64,000 bases of DNA from Flavobacterium pectinovorum (GCF_006438875.1 NZ_RCZH01000004.1:357640-421639); one strand, 5' to 3'; shown: positions 1 through 9,324, counted from the stretch's first letter. A program made the numbers and translations. The notes: generated by a model from the letters alone, not told the origin.

Positions 1-888
1 AGATGTTACGCTTAGTCCCATTGCAAACATAAAGGTCATTGAAGATAAACTTAACGCAATTTGATTGGCTGCCTGACTGGTTTTGCCAATATTACCACAA
101 AGCCAGATTGATGCTGTAAACAATACCACTTCAAAAAGCATTTGCATTGCCGATGGAAATCCTATGCTTATGATCTTCTTTATAGTTTCTTTTTTAATTT
201 CATCAAAACTGAAATTTTTAAAATATTTTTTCAGATCATTTCTTCTTGATAACATGATGTGCATGAACATTACCAAAAATATTCTTGAAATTACAGTTCC
301 TAAAGCTGCTCCAACAATTCCCATTTTTGGAAAAATCCAGATTCCGTAAATCAACATATAATTTATTCCAACATGTAGCACATTTGCCATAACCATAGCA
401 TACATTGAATACTTTGTCATTGACATTCCGTCTGCAAATTGTTTGTATCCCTGATACATAATTAGCGGAATCAATGAGAAAGCTACCCAATCAAGATATG
501 GTTTTGCAAGCGCAATTACATCAGCAGGTTGCTTTAATAATTCCATTATTGGCTTTGCCAAAACAATTACGCCAAAAAGAAGTAATCCTAAAATAATACA
601 TAAAAATAAACCGTGATGAAATGCTGAACGAATTTTAGAGTCGTTTTTCTCGGCATCACCTTCAGCAACAATAGGAGTAATTGCCGTTGAGAAACCAATT
701 CCTAAAGACATTGCGATAAAAATCATGCTGTTTCCTAATGAAACTGCTGCAAGTTCAGTACTTCCCAATTTCCCTACCATTATATTATCAACGATACCTA
801 TTAAGGTATGTCCTACCATTCCTAATATAATAGGATATGCTAATCTTAAATTGTATGAAAACTCTTTGGTGTACTGCTTTAAATTCAA
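1..888 (-). CDS. MATE family multidrug/Na+ efflux transporter, 3' end cut by window edge
   Basis: The minus strand reads open from the window edge to a TTG at 888, giving 296 codons without a stop. The N-terminus (NLKQYTKEFSYNLRLAYP, then GMVGHTLIGIVDNIMVGKLG) is the typical start of a MATE antiporter. Successive hydrophobic helices follow, including a FSTAITPIVAEGDAE segment near residue 70. MATE proteins have about 450 residues and 12 helices and export cationic drugs or metabolites in exchange for Na+ or H+; the C-terminal third lies outside the window. An in-frame TTG at 909 is also possible, but it lies inside a TAnnTTTG box (907-914), so the TTG at 888 is preferred. The substrate cannot be inferred. 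Confidence 0.9.
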   Translation of the reverse strand, partial: MNLKQYTKEFSYNLRLAYPIILGMVGHTLIGIVDNIMVGKLGSTELAAVSLGNSMIFIAMSLGIGFSTAITPIVAEGDAEKNDSKIRSAFHHGLFLCIILGLLLFGVIVLAKPIMELLKQPADVIALAKPYLDWVAFSLIPLIMYQGYKQFADGMSMTKYSMYAMVMANVLHVGINYMLIYGIWIFPKMGIVGAALGTVISRIFLVMFMHIMLSRRNDLKKYFKNFSFDEIKKETIKKIISIGFPSAMQMLFEVVLFTASIWLCGNIGKTSQAANQIALSLSSMTFMFAMGLSVTS

Positions 889-906
889 TTCTATTCTTTT
901 AGTCGG

Positions 907-914
907 CAAAGATA
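907..914 (-). promoter_or_regulatory. Bacteroidota -7 box of the MATE gene
   Basis: TATCTTTG on the minus strand matches TAnnTTTG. Transcription would begin about 5 nt further on, roughly 14 nt before the TTG at 888. No clear -33 TTG is seen. Confidence 0.5.
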
Positions 915-1074
915 GTCAGAAGCTTTGAATTCTTTGATAATATTAAAAACATAAGCAAACATTAAGTCAATTTTTACAAACCTCGAGATTATATAACAAT
1001 TTCAAAAAATTGTATAACAAGACCCTAAACGCTTGCTATTATTTTTACACTATATAAAATTTAAAAAAATTGTA

Positions 1075-1614
1075 ATGAAAAATCTAAAAATGTTATGCCT
1101 GGCGACTTTCGCCTTATTATACGCCAATACCACTTTCGCTCAAGATGCTACGTTAACTAAAACTGAAGGTGAAATTAAAAATTACGATCAAGGCTTCAGA
1201 TTAGGATTTGGACTTAACGGAGGTTTACCAACTGACAATGCATACGACTGGTCTTTGGGTGGAGATGTTCGTTTACAATACGATTTATCTAAAAGAACTT
1301 CATTGACCTTAACAACTGGTTTTACCAATTTGTTTATGGGAAAAGATGAAAATGGAGTTGATGTTAAAGATCTTGGTTTTATTCCGGCGAAAGCAGGTTT
1401 TAAAGCTTTTATCTGGGAAGATCAATTTTATGTTTTAGGGGAAGTTGGTGCTGGTTTTGCCGTTACAAACGGTTACGATCAAACCACTTTTTTATGGGCG
1501 CCTGGAATTGGGTACGCCAACAAGTACATTGATATTAGTGTCCGATATGAGGACTATAACAAATTCAAAACCAACCAAGTGGCTTTACGTTTAGCCTATG
1601 GTTTTGATTTATAA
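1075..1614 (+). CDS. Secreted outer-membrane beta-barrel-like protein, unknown role
   Basis: This 179-residue protein has a clear signal peptide (MKNLKMLCLATFALLYANTTFAQ, cleavage after about residue 23). The mature part is rich in alternating aromatic and polar strands (RLGFGLNGGLPTD, DVRLQYDLSKRTSLTLTTGF, VALRLAYGFDL) and ends near an aromatic residue. That pattern is typical of small eight-stranded outer-membrane barrels. The open frame extends upstream, but the ATG at 1075 gives the correct signal peptide, so it is chosen. A strong terminator follows at once, so the gene is probably monocistronic. No specific family is recognised. Confidence 0.8.
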   Translation: MKNLKMLCLATFALLYANTTFAQDATLTKTEGEIKNYDQGFRLGFGLNGGLPTDNAYDWSLGGDVRLQYDLSKRTSLTLTTGFTNLFMGKDENGVDVKDLGFIPAKAGFKAFIWEDQFYVLGEVGAGFAVTNGYDQTTFLWAPGIGYANKYIDISVRYEDYNKFKTNQVALRLAYGFDL

Positions 1615-1651
1615 AAGTAAAGGTTTAATTTATTTTTTTGTTTTTGGTAAC

Positions 1652-1692
1652 AAACCCGACAGCTCGCATAGTCTGTCGGGTTTCGTTTTTTT
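1652..1692 (+). terminator. Rho-independent terminator
   Basis: An 11-bp stem (AAACCCGACAG at 1652-1662 with CTGTCGGGTTT at 1673-1683) is followed by a T-rich run. It lies just after the barrel gene. Confidence 0.85.
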
Positions 1693-1784
1693 GTGCATTT
1701 GGTCAAAAGATAAGAACCACTTGTCAAATGATTTTTTTAAAAGAGTGCAGAACGCTGTACTTCGCATAAAAATTAATCAAAATC

Positions 1785-2720
1785 ATGAACAAAACAGTTT
1801 TTTATCTATCGCAACTATTTCTTTTTCTATTGGTTACCATTTCAGCAAGATCTCAATCGATTATGTCGGGAGAATTCAAAGCAGATTATGTTCCATTTTC
1901 TAAATATGTCCGACCAATAGACAGTGCCAAAACAGATGCCAAAAGTAATTTCAAAAGAGCTCAGCTTTCTGTAGAAATTCCACTTTCCATGAAAATGGAC
2001 CAATACAATCATCCCAGACTTTGGTCAATCATGCTTCAGGGAAGTTATGCTAAAATGGAAAACAAGAATTATGATCTGAAAGATCTTCCTGTAGAATTTC
2101 CAAACGGTTTCCCGAATGAGCTTCTTAATGCACAAATTGGAGTCAAACACCTAAGATCAATTTCTCCCTCTTGGTCAATGTTAATAATGGCTTCTGTTGG
2201 AGTTTATACGGATATGGTCGAAATCAATAAAGATGATGTGTTATTGCAAGGTGGTGTACTTTTTATCAAGCAATTTAATCCGAATCTGGCTTTTGGTTTC
2301 GGACCGGTTTTAACCAATAGTTTTGGTGTTCCGATGGTTCTTCCGGGATTGTATTTTAATTGGGAATCTCAAGGCGCACTACATTTTAAAGTAGCTTTTC
2401 CGGAAGGTTTAGAATTAGGTTATCGAATGTCTGAAAGATTAGATCTGAAAACGGTTGTCGAACTAAGCGGAATGACTGCCGAGATAAATCCGGCAAACAA
2501 ATCGATGTTACTAGGATATCAGCAAATTATTGCGGGTTTAAAACCTCAACTTAAATTAGGCAAACATTGGACTTTTGAACCTACGATAGGAAGTACTTTA
2601 GCTCGTTCGTTCTCTACCAATGATAGAAAATTAAAAAATATATTTAAAGAAAAAGATTTAGCAAACCCTAGATTCACTACCACATTTTATGCCGCTTTAG
2701 CTTTAAAATGGCAATTCTAA
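1785..2720 (+). CDS. Outer-membrane beta-barrel protein (DUF6268-like)
   Basis: This 311-residue protein has a signal peptide (MNKTVFYLSQLFLFLLVTISARSQ). It continues with SIMSGEFKADYVPFSKYV and long amphipathic strands, and ends in FYAALALKWQF with a terminal Phe, as expected for a BAM-inserted barrel. The size and the repeated strand/turn pattern resemble Bacteroidota proteins annotated as DUF6268 outer-membrane beta-barrel proteins; this family name is from memory. It converges on the LytTR regulator, with only 2 bp between the stop codons. Its ligand or pore function is unknown. Confidence 0.8.
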   Translation: MNKTVFYLSQLFLFLLVTISARSQSIMSGEFKADYVPFSKYVRPIDSAKTDAKSNFKRAQLSVEIPLSMKMDQYNHPRLWSIMLQGSYAKMENKNYDLKDLPVEFPNGFPNELLNAQIGVKHLRSISPSWSMLIMASVGVYTDMVEINKDDVLLQGGVLFIKQFNPNLAFGFGPVLTNSFGVPMVLPGLYFNWESQGALHFKVAFPEGLELGYRMSERLDLKTVVELSGMTAEINPANKSMLLGYQQIIAGLKPQLKLGKHWTFEPTIGSTLARSFSTNDRKLKNIFKEKDLANPRFTTTFYAALALKWQF

Positions 2721-2722
2721 AG

Positions 2723-3433
2723 CTATCGACTTAATAGGTTTTTATAGACTACCTCTTTCAATAATGCTTCACGGCGTGTTCTTGAAATAGGTAGTTCTTG
2801 TCCTTTTACAAATAATCGTCCGCCGGAAACGGAATCAATATGTGTAATGTTTACCAGAAATGATTTATGGATTCTGAAGAAAATCTCCGTTGGAAGTGTT
2901 TCTTCTAATGAAATCATCGTTTGATGAATCACAAGAACTTTATCTTTAAAATGAAGTTTAGCATAATTCTGCATTCCTTCGATATATAAAATATCTACCC
3001 ACGAAATCTTCTGAAATCCTTCTTCCTGCCGAACATAAAGAAACGGATCTAGTTTATTCTGTTTAGGAGAACTCATTTGATGCCATTGTTTTGCTTTTAA
3101 AGAAGCCTGGTAAAAACGCTGAAATGTAATTGGTTTCAGCAAATAATCTACGACTTGTAAACGATATCCGTCCAAAGCATGTTCTGAATATGCCGTGGTA
3201 AAAATAACCATAGGCGGATTATCCAGAGATTCTAAAAATTCTAATCCGGACAAATAAGGCATATTTATATCCAAAAACAGCAAATCGACTTGCTTATCCT
3301 GAATGTACGAAGTCGCTTCTAATGCCGAAGCGCAAGTACCCACAACTTCCAGAAAATCAATTTTCGAAACAAAATCTACTATTCCGTTTCTTGCAATTGG
3401 TTCGTCGTCAATAACGAGACATTTCATGTTCAT
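2723..3433 (-). CDS. LytTR-family response regulator
   Basis: The 236-residue protein has an N-terminal receiver domain (residues 3-120) with acidic pocket D9/D10, phospho-acceptor D55 (LFLDINMP) and the conserved Lys in YLLKPI. The C-terminal LytTR DNA-binding domain (about 135-232) shows YIEGMQNYAKLH, IHKSFLVNI and ISRTRRE. Such regulators bind short direct repeats and often control envelope or exported functions. It is probably the partner of the sensor kinase at 3762-4814 on the same strand, although 328 bp of repeats separate them. Either ATG (3433 or 3427) could start it. Confidence 0.93.
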   Translation of the reverse strand: MNMKCLVIDDEPIARNGIVDFVSKIDFLEVVGTCASALEATSYIQDKQVDLLFLDINMPYLSGLEFLESLDNPPMVIFTTAYSEHALDGYRLQVVDYLLKPITFQRFYQASLKAKQWHQMSSPKQNKLDPFLYVRQEEGFQKISWVDILYIEGMQNYAKLHFKDKVLVIHQTMISLEETLPTEIFFRIHKSFLVNITHIDSVSGGRLFVKGQELPISRTRREALLKEVVYKNLLSR

Positions 3434-3761
3434 AATTTTAAAATTTTGTTTCAGGTTTTCTTTGTTTCAGGTTTGTGTCTGTTGTTAAAAAGGTTTCTCG
3501 CAGATTTTGCATATTAAGCAGATTTACTTGCTCTTCTTTATTCTTTTACAAAACCTTCCTAGTCTGTGGTAAAAAAAATTAACCGCAAAGTCCGCAAAGG
3601 TTTACGCAAAGTTCACAAAGTTCTTACCTATTAAAAGAATACAAAGTTCGCAAAGCTTTAGCTTTATAACCAACGGAATTTGTGAAAATTCGTGAATCCG
3701 ATAGCTATCGGGAGTGGCTAAAAAAATCATTCTAATCTCTTTAATCTGTGGCTAAAAAATA
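3434..3761. repeat. Gene-free spacer with degenerate CGCAAAGT-type repeats
   Basis: No gene is seen. The spacer carries degenerate tracts such as CGCAAAGTCCGCAAAGG, CGCAAAGTTCACAAAGTTC and CCGATAGCTATCGGGAG. The same phrases recur at 5650-5965. They look like decayed dispersed intergenic repeats. Confidence 0.6.
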
Positions 3762-4814
3762 TCATTTCAAAGACAAAACAACTTTTACCGTAAAATCTGA
3801 ATCCGTTTTATCTATGTCTAATTGGTATTTTTCAGGATATTGAATCGCTAATCGTTTCTTTACGTTTTCAAGTCCGAGTCCTTGATTGTTAGACGGAGTT
3901 TTGTATTGTTCTGTATAAGAATTTTCTATTTTAAAAATTAATTGTTTGTCAACTTGTTCACATGATAAATGCACATATCCTTTTTGGTTTGGAAGCCTTG
4001 AAACATGTTTAAAAGCATTTTCTATTAAAGGAACCAGAAGCAACGGCACAATCTGAAGCTGACCGTTTTCGATATTCCATTTGCTTTTTACTTCTAATTC
4101 ATTTCCCCAACGGGTTTCTTCGACGGCAATTAAATCCTTTAGATATTTAATTTCAAGATATAGCGGCACGTATTCTTTATTACATTCATACAATTGATAT
4201 CGCAAAATATCCGAAAACTGAACCAATAAAACCGATGCTAGTTCTACATTGCTTTGCATCAAAATATGGATATGATTAAGCACATTAAACATCAAATGTG
4301 GATTGATCTGATCTTGCAAAATCTTTATTTGCGCCTCTAGGTGAACTTGTAATAATTGTGCATGATTTCGCTCGATCACATTATGTTCCTGATAAAAACG
4401 AAGTCCGCAAGCTGTGCCATTAATTAAAAGTGCAGCAGGAATACTTCCGCAAAATCGAGCCCATAAAAAATGAATAGAACTCATATGTGCTTCTTCGGGA
4501 AATAATCGGGCACGTGCAGATGAATCTGAAAAAACAGCATAAATTACTGCCAGGCAAAGTGATAAAAGCAGCACCACGACAAACGCCTGTAGTGCAAACA
4601 ATGTCATTTTGTTTTTACGTAGCGCATTAGGAAGTATAACATCACTAAGAAAATGTGCCAAAACACTAGAGCTCAATAATATTAAAATAGACTGGATTGT
4701 AGCCGACATTACTCCATAATCGGCTATAAGTTGTGCCCAAATAGTAGTGCCAAGTATGAACCAGAAAAAAACCAGAAATATCCGGTGTCGACCTTTGTTT
4801 GTTATATACATCAA
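3762..4814 (-). CDS. Sensor histidine kinase, LytS/YehU type (His_kinase PF06580)
   Basis: This 350-residue protein has four hydrophobic N-terminal segments (about residues 12-32, 38-58, 70-95 and 115-135). A short coiled linker leads to the histidine box QINPHLMFNVLNHI near residue 170, a variant of the family motif INPHFLFN. An HATPase domain follows, with LLLVPLIENAFKH (N box) and GLGLENVKKRL (G box). No periplasmic sensor domain is visible, so the membrane segment probably detects the signal. It precedes the LytTR regulator on the same strand and should phosphorylate it. Confidence 0.92.
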   Translation of the reverse strand: MMYITNKGRHRIFLVFFWFILGTTIWAQLIADYGVMSATIQSILILLSSSVLAHFLSDVILPNALRKNKMTLFALQAFVVVLLLSLCLAVIYAVFSDSSARARLFPEEAHMSSIHFLWARFCGSIPAALLINGTACGLRFYQEHNVIERNHAQLLQVHLEAQIKILQDQINPHLMFNVLNHIHILMQSNVELASVLLVQFSDILRYQLYECNKEYVPLYLEIKYLKDLIAVEETRWGNELEVKSKWNIENGQLQIVPLLLVPLIENAFKHVSRLPNQKGYVHLSCEQVDKQLIFKIENSYTEQYKTPSNNQGLGLENVKKRLAIQYPEKYQLDIDKTDSDFTVKVVLSLK

Positions 4815-4848
4815 AAAAGAATAAGTAAATTAGGAGAAAGTTTAAATT

Positions 4849-4856
4849 CAAAAATA
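4849..4856 (-). promoter_or_regulatory. Candidate -7 box for the sensor kinase gene
   Basis: TATTTTTG on the minus strand fits TAnnTTTG and lies about 35 nt before the kinase ATG. No good -33 element is visible. Confidence 0.4.
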
Positions 4857-4936
4857 ACCTTATATTTTCTAAAAGAGCAGCAAAGAATCAAAAAGATTCC
4901 TTGCTGCTTATATTAAGTTAAACGGTAAAATAAAGG

Positions 4937-5536
4937 TTATAAGAAAAAATATCCAATGCTGACATTATAGGAATTTGTCTTAGAACTAAAGTCTTTACTG
5001 CTATTGTTTAATCCACCCTGATAAATTAGATCTACAGTAAATTTCCACATTTCAACTCCTGCCCCGACCTGATAACCGATATTAGATTTGTTGAATTTCG
5101 TATAGGAATTTTTCAGCTGATTCACTGAAGAAACATTCTCATCTAAAACATACGAGTAAACTCCTCCTCCAAAAACTCTGACATTTAGAGTCGAAAGATC
5201 TATTACTTTATAACCAATCAGCAAAGGCATTTCGAGACTTCTCCACTTTGCATTTTTAGATCCTGTAATGGCAGTTTTTTCAATTTTAGAAGATTTCTCA
5301 CTATACAAGAGTTCATTTTGAATGTAGAATCGCTTAAAATCAAATCGCGCCATACCTCCAACAAAATAACCTGCTGCGTATTCTGAATTAAAGCCACTCG
5401 TAACCGGCAATTCAGAAAAATTAGAACCTCCTTTAATACCAACATGAATTGGAAGTGGAGATTGTGCATTCGCTTTTGAAGAAATCAAACTTACTAAGAA
5501 AATAGTAGTCAGTAATACTAATTTGTACATGTTCAT
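4937..5536 (-). CDS. Porin family / PorT-like outer-membrane beta-barrel protein
   Basis: Starting at the ATG at 5536 gives about 199 residues with a signal peptide (MNMYKLVLLTTIFLVSLISSKANAQ). The mature part begins SPLPIHVGIKGGSNFSELP, the glycine-rich first strand typical of the outer-membrane protein beta-barrel (PorT/OMP_b-brl_2) group. Strands continue to the C-terminal VSIGYFFL with a terminal aromatic pair. The upstream extension to 5578 would bury the signal peptide, so it is rejected. It is transcribed towards the sensor kinase gene in the same direction but separately. Function is unknown. Confidence 0.85.
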   Translation of the reverse strand: MNMYKLVLLTTIFLVSLISSKANAQSPLPIHVGIKGGSNFSELPVTSGFNSEYAAGYFVGGMARFDFKRFYIQNELLYSEKSSKIEKTAITGSKNAKWRSLEMPLLIGYKVIDLSTLNVRVFGGGVYSYVLDENVSSVNQLKNSYTKFNKSNIGYQVGAGVEMWKFTVDLIYQGGLNNSSKDFSSKTNSYNVSIGYFFL

Positions 5537-5571
5537 GATAATAGTTTTTATTAATTTGATGCAAAGGAGCA

Positions 5572-5579
5572 CAAACATA
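5572..5579 (-). promoter_or_regulatory. Candidate -7 box for the PorT-like gene
   Basis: TATGTTTG on the minus strand fits TAnnTTTG and is 36 nt upstream of the ATG at 5536. It supports that start over 5578. Confidence 0.4.
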
Positions 5580-5983
5580 AAACACTACTAAAATTAGTTT
5601 GATGAACGGCATTCGTATTTTGACCAATGGGGATTTTTGAAGTTTTTTCGCCACGAATTTCACGAATTAGCACTAATTAATTTGTGAAATCTGTGGCTGA
5701 AAAATTTAACCGCAAAGTTCGCGAAGTTGTTAGCTGAGGGAAGAATACAAAGTTCACAAAGCAATACGTGAAAATACAGCAAATCAAAAATTTGTGAAAA
5801 TTTGTGAAATTTGCGGTTAAAAAAAATCTTTTCAATCTATCGCAAAAAAATTGACCGCAGAGTCCACGAAGGCTTACACAAAGTTCACAAAGTAATATGT
5901 GAAAATCTACCTCATCAAAAATTTGCGGAAATTCGTGAATCCCGATAGCTATCGGGAGTTGCTAAAAAAATTATCTAATTAAC
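5580..5983. repeat. Gene-free spacer with decayed repeats
   Basis: No gene is seen. The spacer repeats phrases such as CACGAATTTCACGAATTAG, CCGCAAAGTTCGCGAAG, AAATTTGTGAAAAT and CCCGATAGCTATCGGGAG. The same phrases occur at 3580-3720, 31905-31935 and 32040-32080, marking a dispersed intergenic repeat family. Confidence 0.6.
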
Positions 5984-7774
5984 TCATTTTCTAATTGGCA
6001 CATTTTCTACATACTTACGATCAGTCAAAGTTTTCATAAAAGCAATAAGCTGTTTTTTTTCTTTATCTGTTAAGTTTAATTTGTCTTCCGGTAATGTTTG
6101 GTTCGGAACCTCAAAGCCTAAACCTACTCCTCCGCCTTCATTATAGAAATCGATAACTTCTTCAAGAGTCTTATAAACACCATTATGCATGTAAGGAGCT
6201 GTAAGTTCAATATTTCTTATGGTTGGCGTTTTGAAGGAATGTTTATGAATTGCTGCTTGCGTGATTACAAACTTTCCCAAATCGCCATCAAGTTTTTTAT
6301 CTTTATTCGGAACTCCTAGAATCTCACTTTCAGATCTGTCAAAATTTGGCGGAACAGTTCCGTTTGTTAGCGGAATAAAATGGCATGTGGCACATTTAGC
6401 TTTTCCTGCAAATAAATTAAATCCTGTTTTTTCATCTGTTGTAAAAGTTGCTTTGTTTTGCATATATGCATCAAATTTTGAATCATAATGACTCAACGAA
6501 CGAATGTAAGACGCCAAAGCATTTTTGATCGCAAATTCGTTTATTTCTCCTTTTGGGAAGGCCTTCTTAAAATCTTTTACATAAGCAGCATTTTTCTGAA
6601 TCGCCAAAGCCGATTTCTCCAGCGATCCATGCATTTCGTTTTCGTTTTTAATAACCGCAACAGCCTGATCTTCGAGATAACTTACCCGTGAATCTGAAAA
6701 GAACACACGTTGAAACGCAATATTATTTAACGTTGGTGTATTACGCTGAATCATTGATTTTCCGTCTAATGAAACTGCTCTTTCCTGACCATCCGTAAAC
6801 GCTTTATCGGCATGATGGCACGAAGCACAAGAACGCGTATTGTTTCCGGATAAAATAGGGTCATTAAATAACTTTTTGCCTAAAGCAATTTTCTCTGGCG
6901 TTGTTTTATAATCGGGAAAACCCGAAAAAGCTTCTGCGTCAAAAGCTTCTTTATCAAATAACGTTTGCGCGGTTACTTTCAATCCTCTTTGCTCTTTCAT
7001 TAACGGAATTCCTAATTCAGTCTGAGTTTTATACAATCCTTTGCTTAACGGATTCGTAACTTCTTTGATAAAATAAGCTCGATCAAAAGCGTTGAAATTC
7101 GTATTTATTTTTAAATACTTCTTTCCCTTTTCTAAAATAGCAAATACTTGTTTAGCATTCGAAACCGATTTTTTTTCGGTGTAAACCTGATAATATTTTT
7201 CGATAGTTTCTAAGGAAATCAAAGCTTCCGGAAGTGAATTCAGTACAACTGGCGAATCAAAACCTGTAATTCCCAAAGTAATGATTCGGTACACTTCTAA
7301 TCGCATCGCATCAAAAACATGCGCATCGGTTAATTCATTCGTATTTGAAACTTTTTCTAATCGGGTTAAATTAGCCGATAAAACGCCCAATTCCTGAAGA
7401 AGTTCTTTTTTGCTTTCTTTATTATATTTCGGAAAAACCAATTCTTCGATAACCTGAAAACCTTCGGGCGGAACTGTTACTTTATCATTTTCTTCAAATT
7501 CCGGTATTGCAGGTCCGTTTATCGATTTAGAAACTGAAGGCGAATAGTACTCACTTATCATTTCGACCTTTTTATAACTTTGATGTGCTTCCAGAAACTG
7601 CCTCTGAATTTGCGCTTCGGTAGAATCTTCTTGAACTGAATATTTTAGTTTGGCTACTTTTTCGATCAATAAAGTAATATCTGCCTGAAACAATTCATTT
7701 ACTTCTTGATGTTTGTTTTTTTTTTGACAAGCAGCGAATGCCACCAGGAACAACAAACAATATATTTTTTTCAT
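5984..7774 (-). CDS. Dihaem cytochrome c peroxidase/MauG-like lipoprotein with imelysin-like N-terminus
   Basis: This 596-residue lipoprotein has its lipobox Cys at residue 16 (VAFAACQ). Residues about 25-220 are helical and carry INGPAIPEFE followed by PEGFQVIEEL, resembling the core of imelysin/EfeM-type peptidase_M75 domains. Residues 280-590 form a dihaem peroxidase domain with two haem c sites: CASCH (C316, C319, H320) and CATCH (C461, C464, H465). They also carry RNTPTLNN and KTPTIRNIELTAPYMHNG. BCCP/MauG enzymes reduce peroxide or oxidise substrates in the periplasm. The fusion suggests an iron- or redox-related periplasmic role (inference). It lies downstream of the PhoX-like lipoprotein gene on the same strand. 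Confidence 0.9.
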   Translation of the reverse strand: MKKIYCLLFLVAFAACQKKNKHQEVNELFQADITLLIEKVAKLKYSVQEDSTEAQIQRQFLEAHQSYKKVEMISEYYSPSVSKSINGPAIPEFEENDKVTVPPEGFQVIEELVFPKYNKESKKELLQELGVLSANLTRLEKVSNTNELTDAHVFDAMRLEVYRIITLGITGFDSPVVLNSLPEALISLETIEKYYQVYTEKKSVSNAKQVFAILEKGKKYLKINTNFNAFDRAYFIKEVTNPLSKGLYKTQTELGIPLMKEQRGLKVTAQTLFDKEAFDAEAFSGFPDYKTTPEKIALGKKLFNDPILSGNNTRSCASCHHADKAFTDGQERAVSLDGKSMIQRNTPTLNNIAFQRVFFSDSRVSYLEDQAVAVIKNENEMHGSLEKSALAIQKNAAYVKDFKKAFPKGEINEFAIKNALASYIRSLSHYDSKFDAYMQNKATFTTDEKTGFNLFAGKAKCATCHFIPLTNGTVPPNFDRSESEILGVPNKDKKLDGDLGKFVITQAAIHKHSFKTPTIRNIELTAPYMHNGVYKTLEEVIDFYNEGGGVGLGFEVPNQTLPEDKLNLTDKEKKQLIAFMKTLTDRKYVENVPIRK

Positions 7775-7805
7775 GATTTAATAACGATTAAAAGAGGAAT
7801 ATTCA

Positions 7806-7855
7806 GAAAAACAGAAACCACTACCTCAAATTGAAGTAGTGGATTGCTGTTTTGT
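7806..7855 (-). terminator. Hairpin between PhoX-like and peroxidase genes
   Basis: CCACTAC pairs with GTAGTGG inside AAAACAG/CTGTTTT flanks. On the minus strand it follows the PhoX-like stop and precedes the peroxidase start, so it could terminate or attenuate read-through. Confidence 0.55.
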
Positions 7856-7869
7856 ACTGTTTTAAAAAT

Positions 7870-9324
7870 TTATCTTGGCAAACCTTTTATTACTACGATT
7901 TGACTTGCTTGTTGTTCATTCGGACGATTTGTTCCTCCGTCAGGACTTTTATATTTTTCGCCAGTCCAAGTATGTGGCTGTACGCTCAACATAAAAGTAT
8001 CAGCAATACCAACTTGCTCAGACACATCGATCAAAGCACCATATTCCCAATCTCCAAATTTAGAGATTCCACCTACATTATATTTTGCAGCATCAGTTGC
8101 AGTACGACGGTGATCTAATTCTACTACAACTTTTAATTCTTTTGTAGCAATATTGTATTGATAGATATAAGCATCGTGAGTTTCGTCTCCGTATCCGTTA
8201 GCATCTTCCTCAACGTAAACATAGTTTTTAGTCACACAAATATTATCCGGGTTTTGAAATTTTCCAGCAATTCCAGAACGGTTATCTCCGTCAAGAACAA
8301 CTTCAAGAATTCCTTTTAATGGGTCAGCAGCATCAAGATTTAGTCTGTAAACTCTACCATATTTAGTTCTTGAACCATCAGCATTTGTTCCCGTAGTATT
8401 TTGTCCTGTTGCGTTAAAATACAATTCACGATCTGCATTGTTACCGCCTTTACGGTAATCTAAATCTTCTACACGACCAAATTTAATTGCTTTCAAAGTA
8501 TTAACTGAAGCATTGATTTGAGCTCCGGTTAACGTTTTATGATTATCGATTTTTACAAAAGATACCGAATATGTTTTATTAACTTCCATATCTTTTTCTC
8601 TTTGATTGTCATCGTTTCTTTTTAACATGTATAAAGAACCATTTGTTAAATCACCAACAGCATTAGATACATACATAAAAACCTGACCTCCGTAAGTTCC
8701 TGAATCGTCATCACCAATTACTACAACAGTTTTGCCTTTGTAAGCAGAAGAACGTAATGGCAAAGCATTCTCAGCACTTAAACGACCAAAACCAGCCAAT
8801 TCTTTAGACACAGATGCAGAACCTGCACTTCCATAAGGATCTAAAGCATGTGTACGAGATTCTTCTCCGGATTCTCCACAAGTTAAATAAACCGGTCCAA
8901 AACCATGTTCCGCCGGAGTAGCCATAGTAGCACCACAAAGTCTCCATGTTCCTCCACTTGAATTTAGCAAATATTCCCCTTTAGTCGGTTTGAATGTTTT
9001 GTCTAATGTAACTCTCGAAACCGAAAAGTTGTCTTCGTTGTTTACTAAAAAAGTAAAAGTTCCGTCCGTATTTTTCAACAAACCGGAACCATCAGCAGAT
9101 CCTCCAAAAACAAATTTTGGACTGTCCGCAAAAACATCATCTGAACTAAAAAGAGAATAAATTTTTAAATCTTCAAAACCTGCTTTTGCCTTCAACAAAC
9201 TTGGCGTTACAGATTGATCCTTTAATACAACACTCGTTGTTGCTTCTTCCTGATCTTTAGAATCGTTATTACAAGACGTAATCAACGATCCAAGAATAAT
9301 AAGGGGTAAAATAATTCTTTTCAT
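7870..9324 (-). CDS. PhoX-like (DUF839-type) beta-propeller lipoprotein
   Basis: This 484-residue protein has lipobox Cys 18 (LITSCNN). The body has the repeated short strands of a beta-propeller. Segments such as FQNPDNICVTKNYVYVEEDANG, AYIYQYNIATKEL and YGPVYLTCGESGEE-like stretches recall PhoX/DUF839 phosphatases, which bind Ca and Fe and hydrolyse phosphomonoesters in the periplasm. The PhoX active-site residues cannot be confirmed by eye, so the enzyme call is tentative. The dihaem lipoprotein gene lies downstream on the same strand with 95 bp and a hairpin between them. Confidence 0.6.
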   Translation of the reverse strand: MKRIILPLIILGSLITSCNNDSKDQEEATTSVVLKDQSVTPSLLKAKAGFEDLKIYSLFSSDDVFADSPKFVFGGSADGSGLLKNTDGTFTFLVNNEDNFSVSRVTLDKTFKPTKGEYLLNSSGGTWRLCGATMATPAEHGFGPVYLTCGESGEESRTHALDPYGSAGSASVSKELAGFGRLSAENALPLRSSAYKGKTVVVIGDDDSGTYGGQVFMYVSNAVGDLTNGSLYMLKRNDDNQREKDMEVNKTYSVSFVKIDNHKTLTGAQINASVNTLKAIKFGRVEDLDYRKGGNNADRELYFNATGQNTTGTNADGSRTKYGRVYRLNLDAADPLKGILEVVLDGDNRSGIAGKFQNPDNICVTKNYVYVEEDANGYGDETHDAYIYQYNIATKELKVVVELDHRRTATDAAKYNVGGISKFGDWEYGALIDVSEQVGIADTFMLSVQPHTWTGEKYKSPDGGTNRPNEQQASQIVVIKGLPR

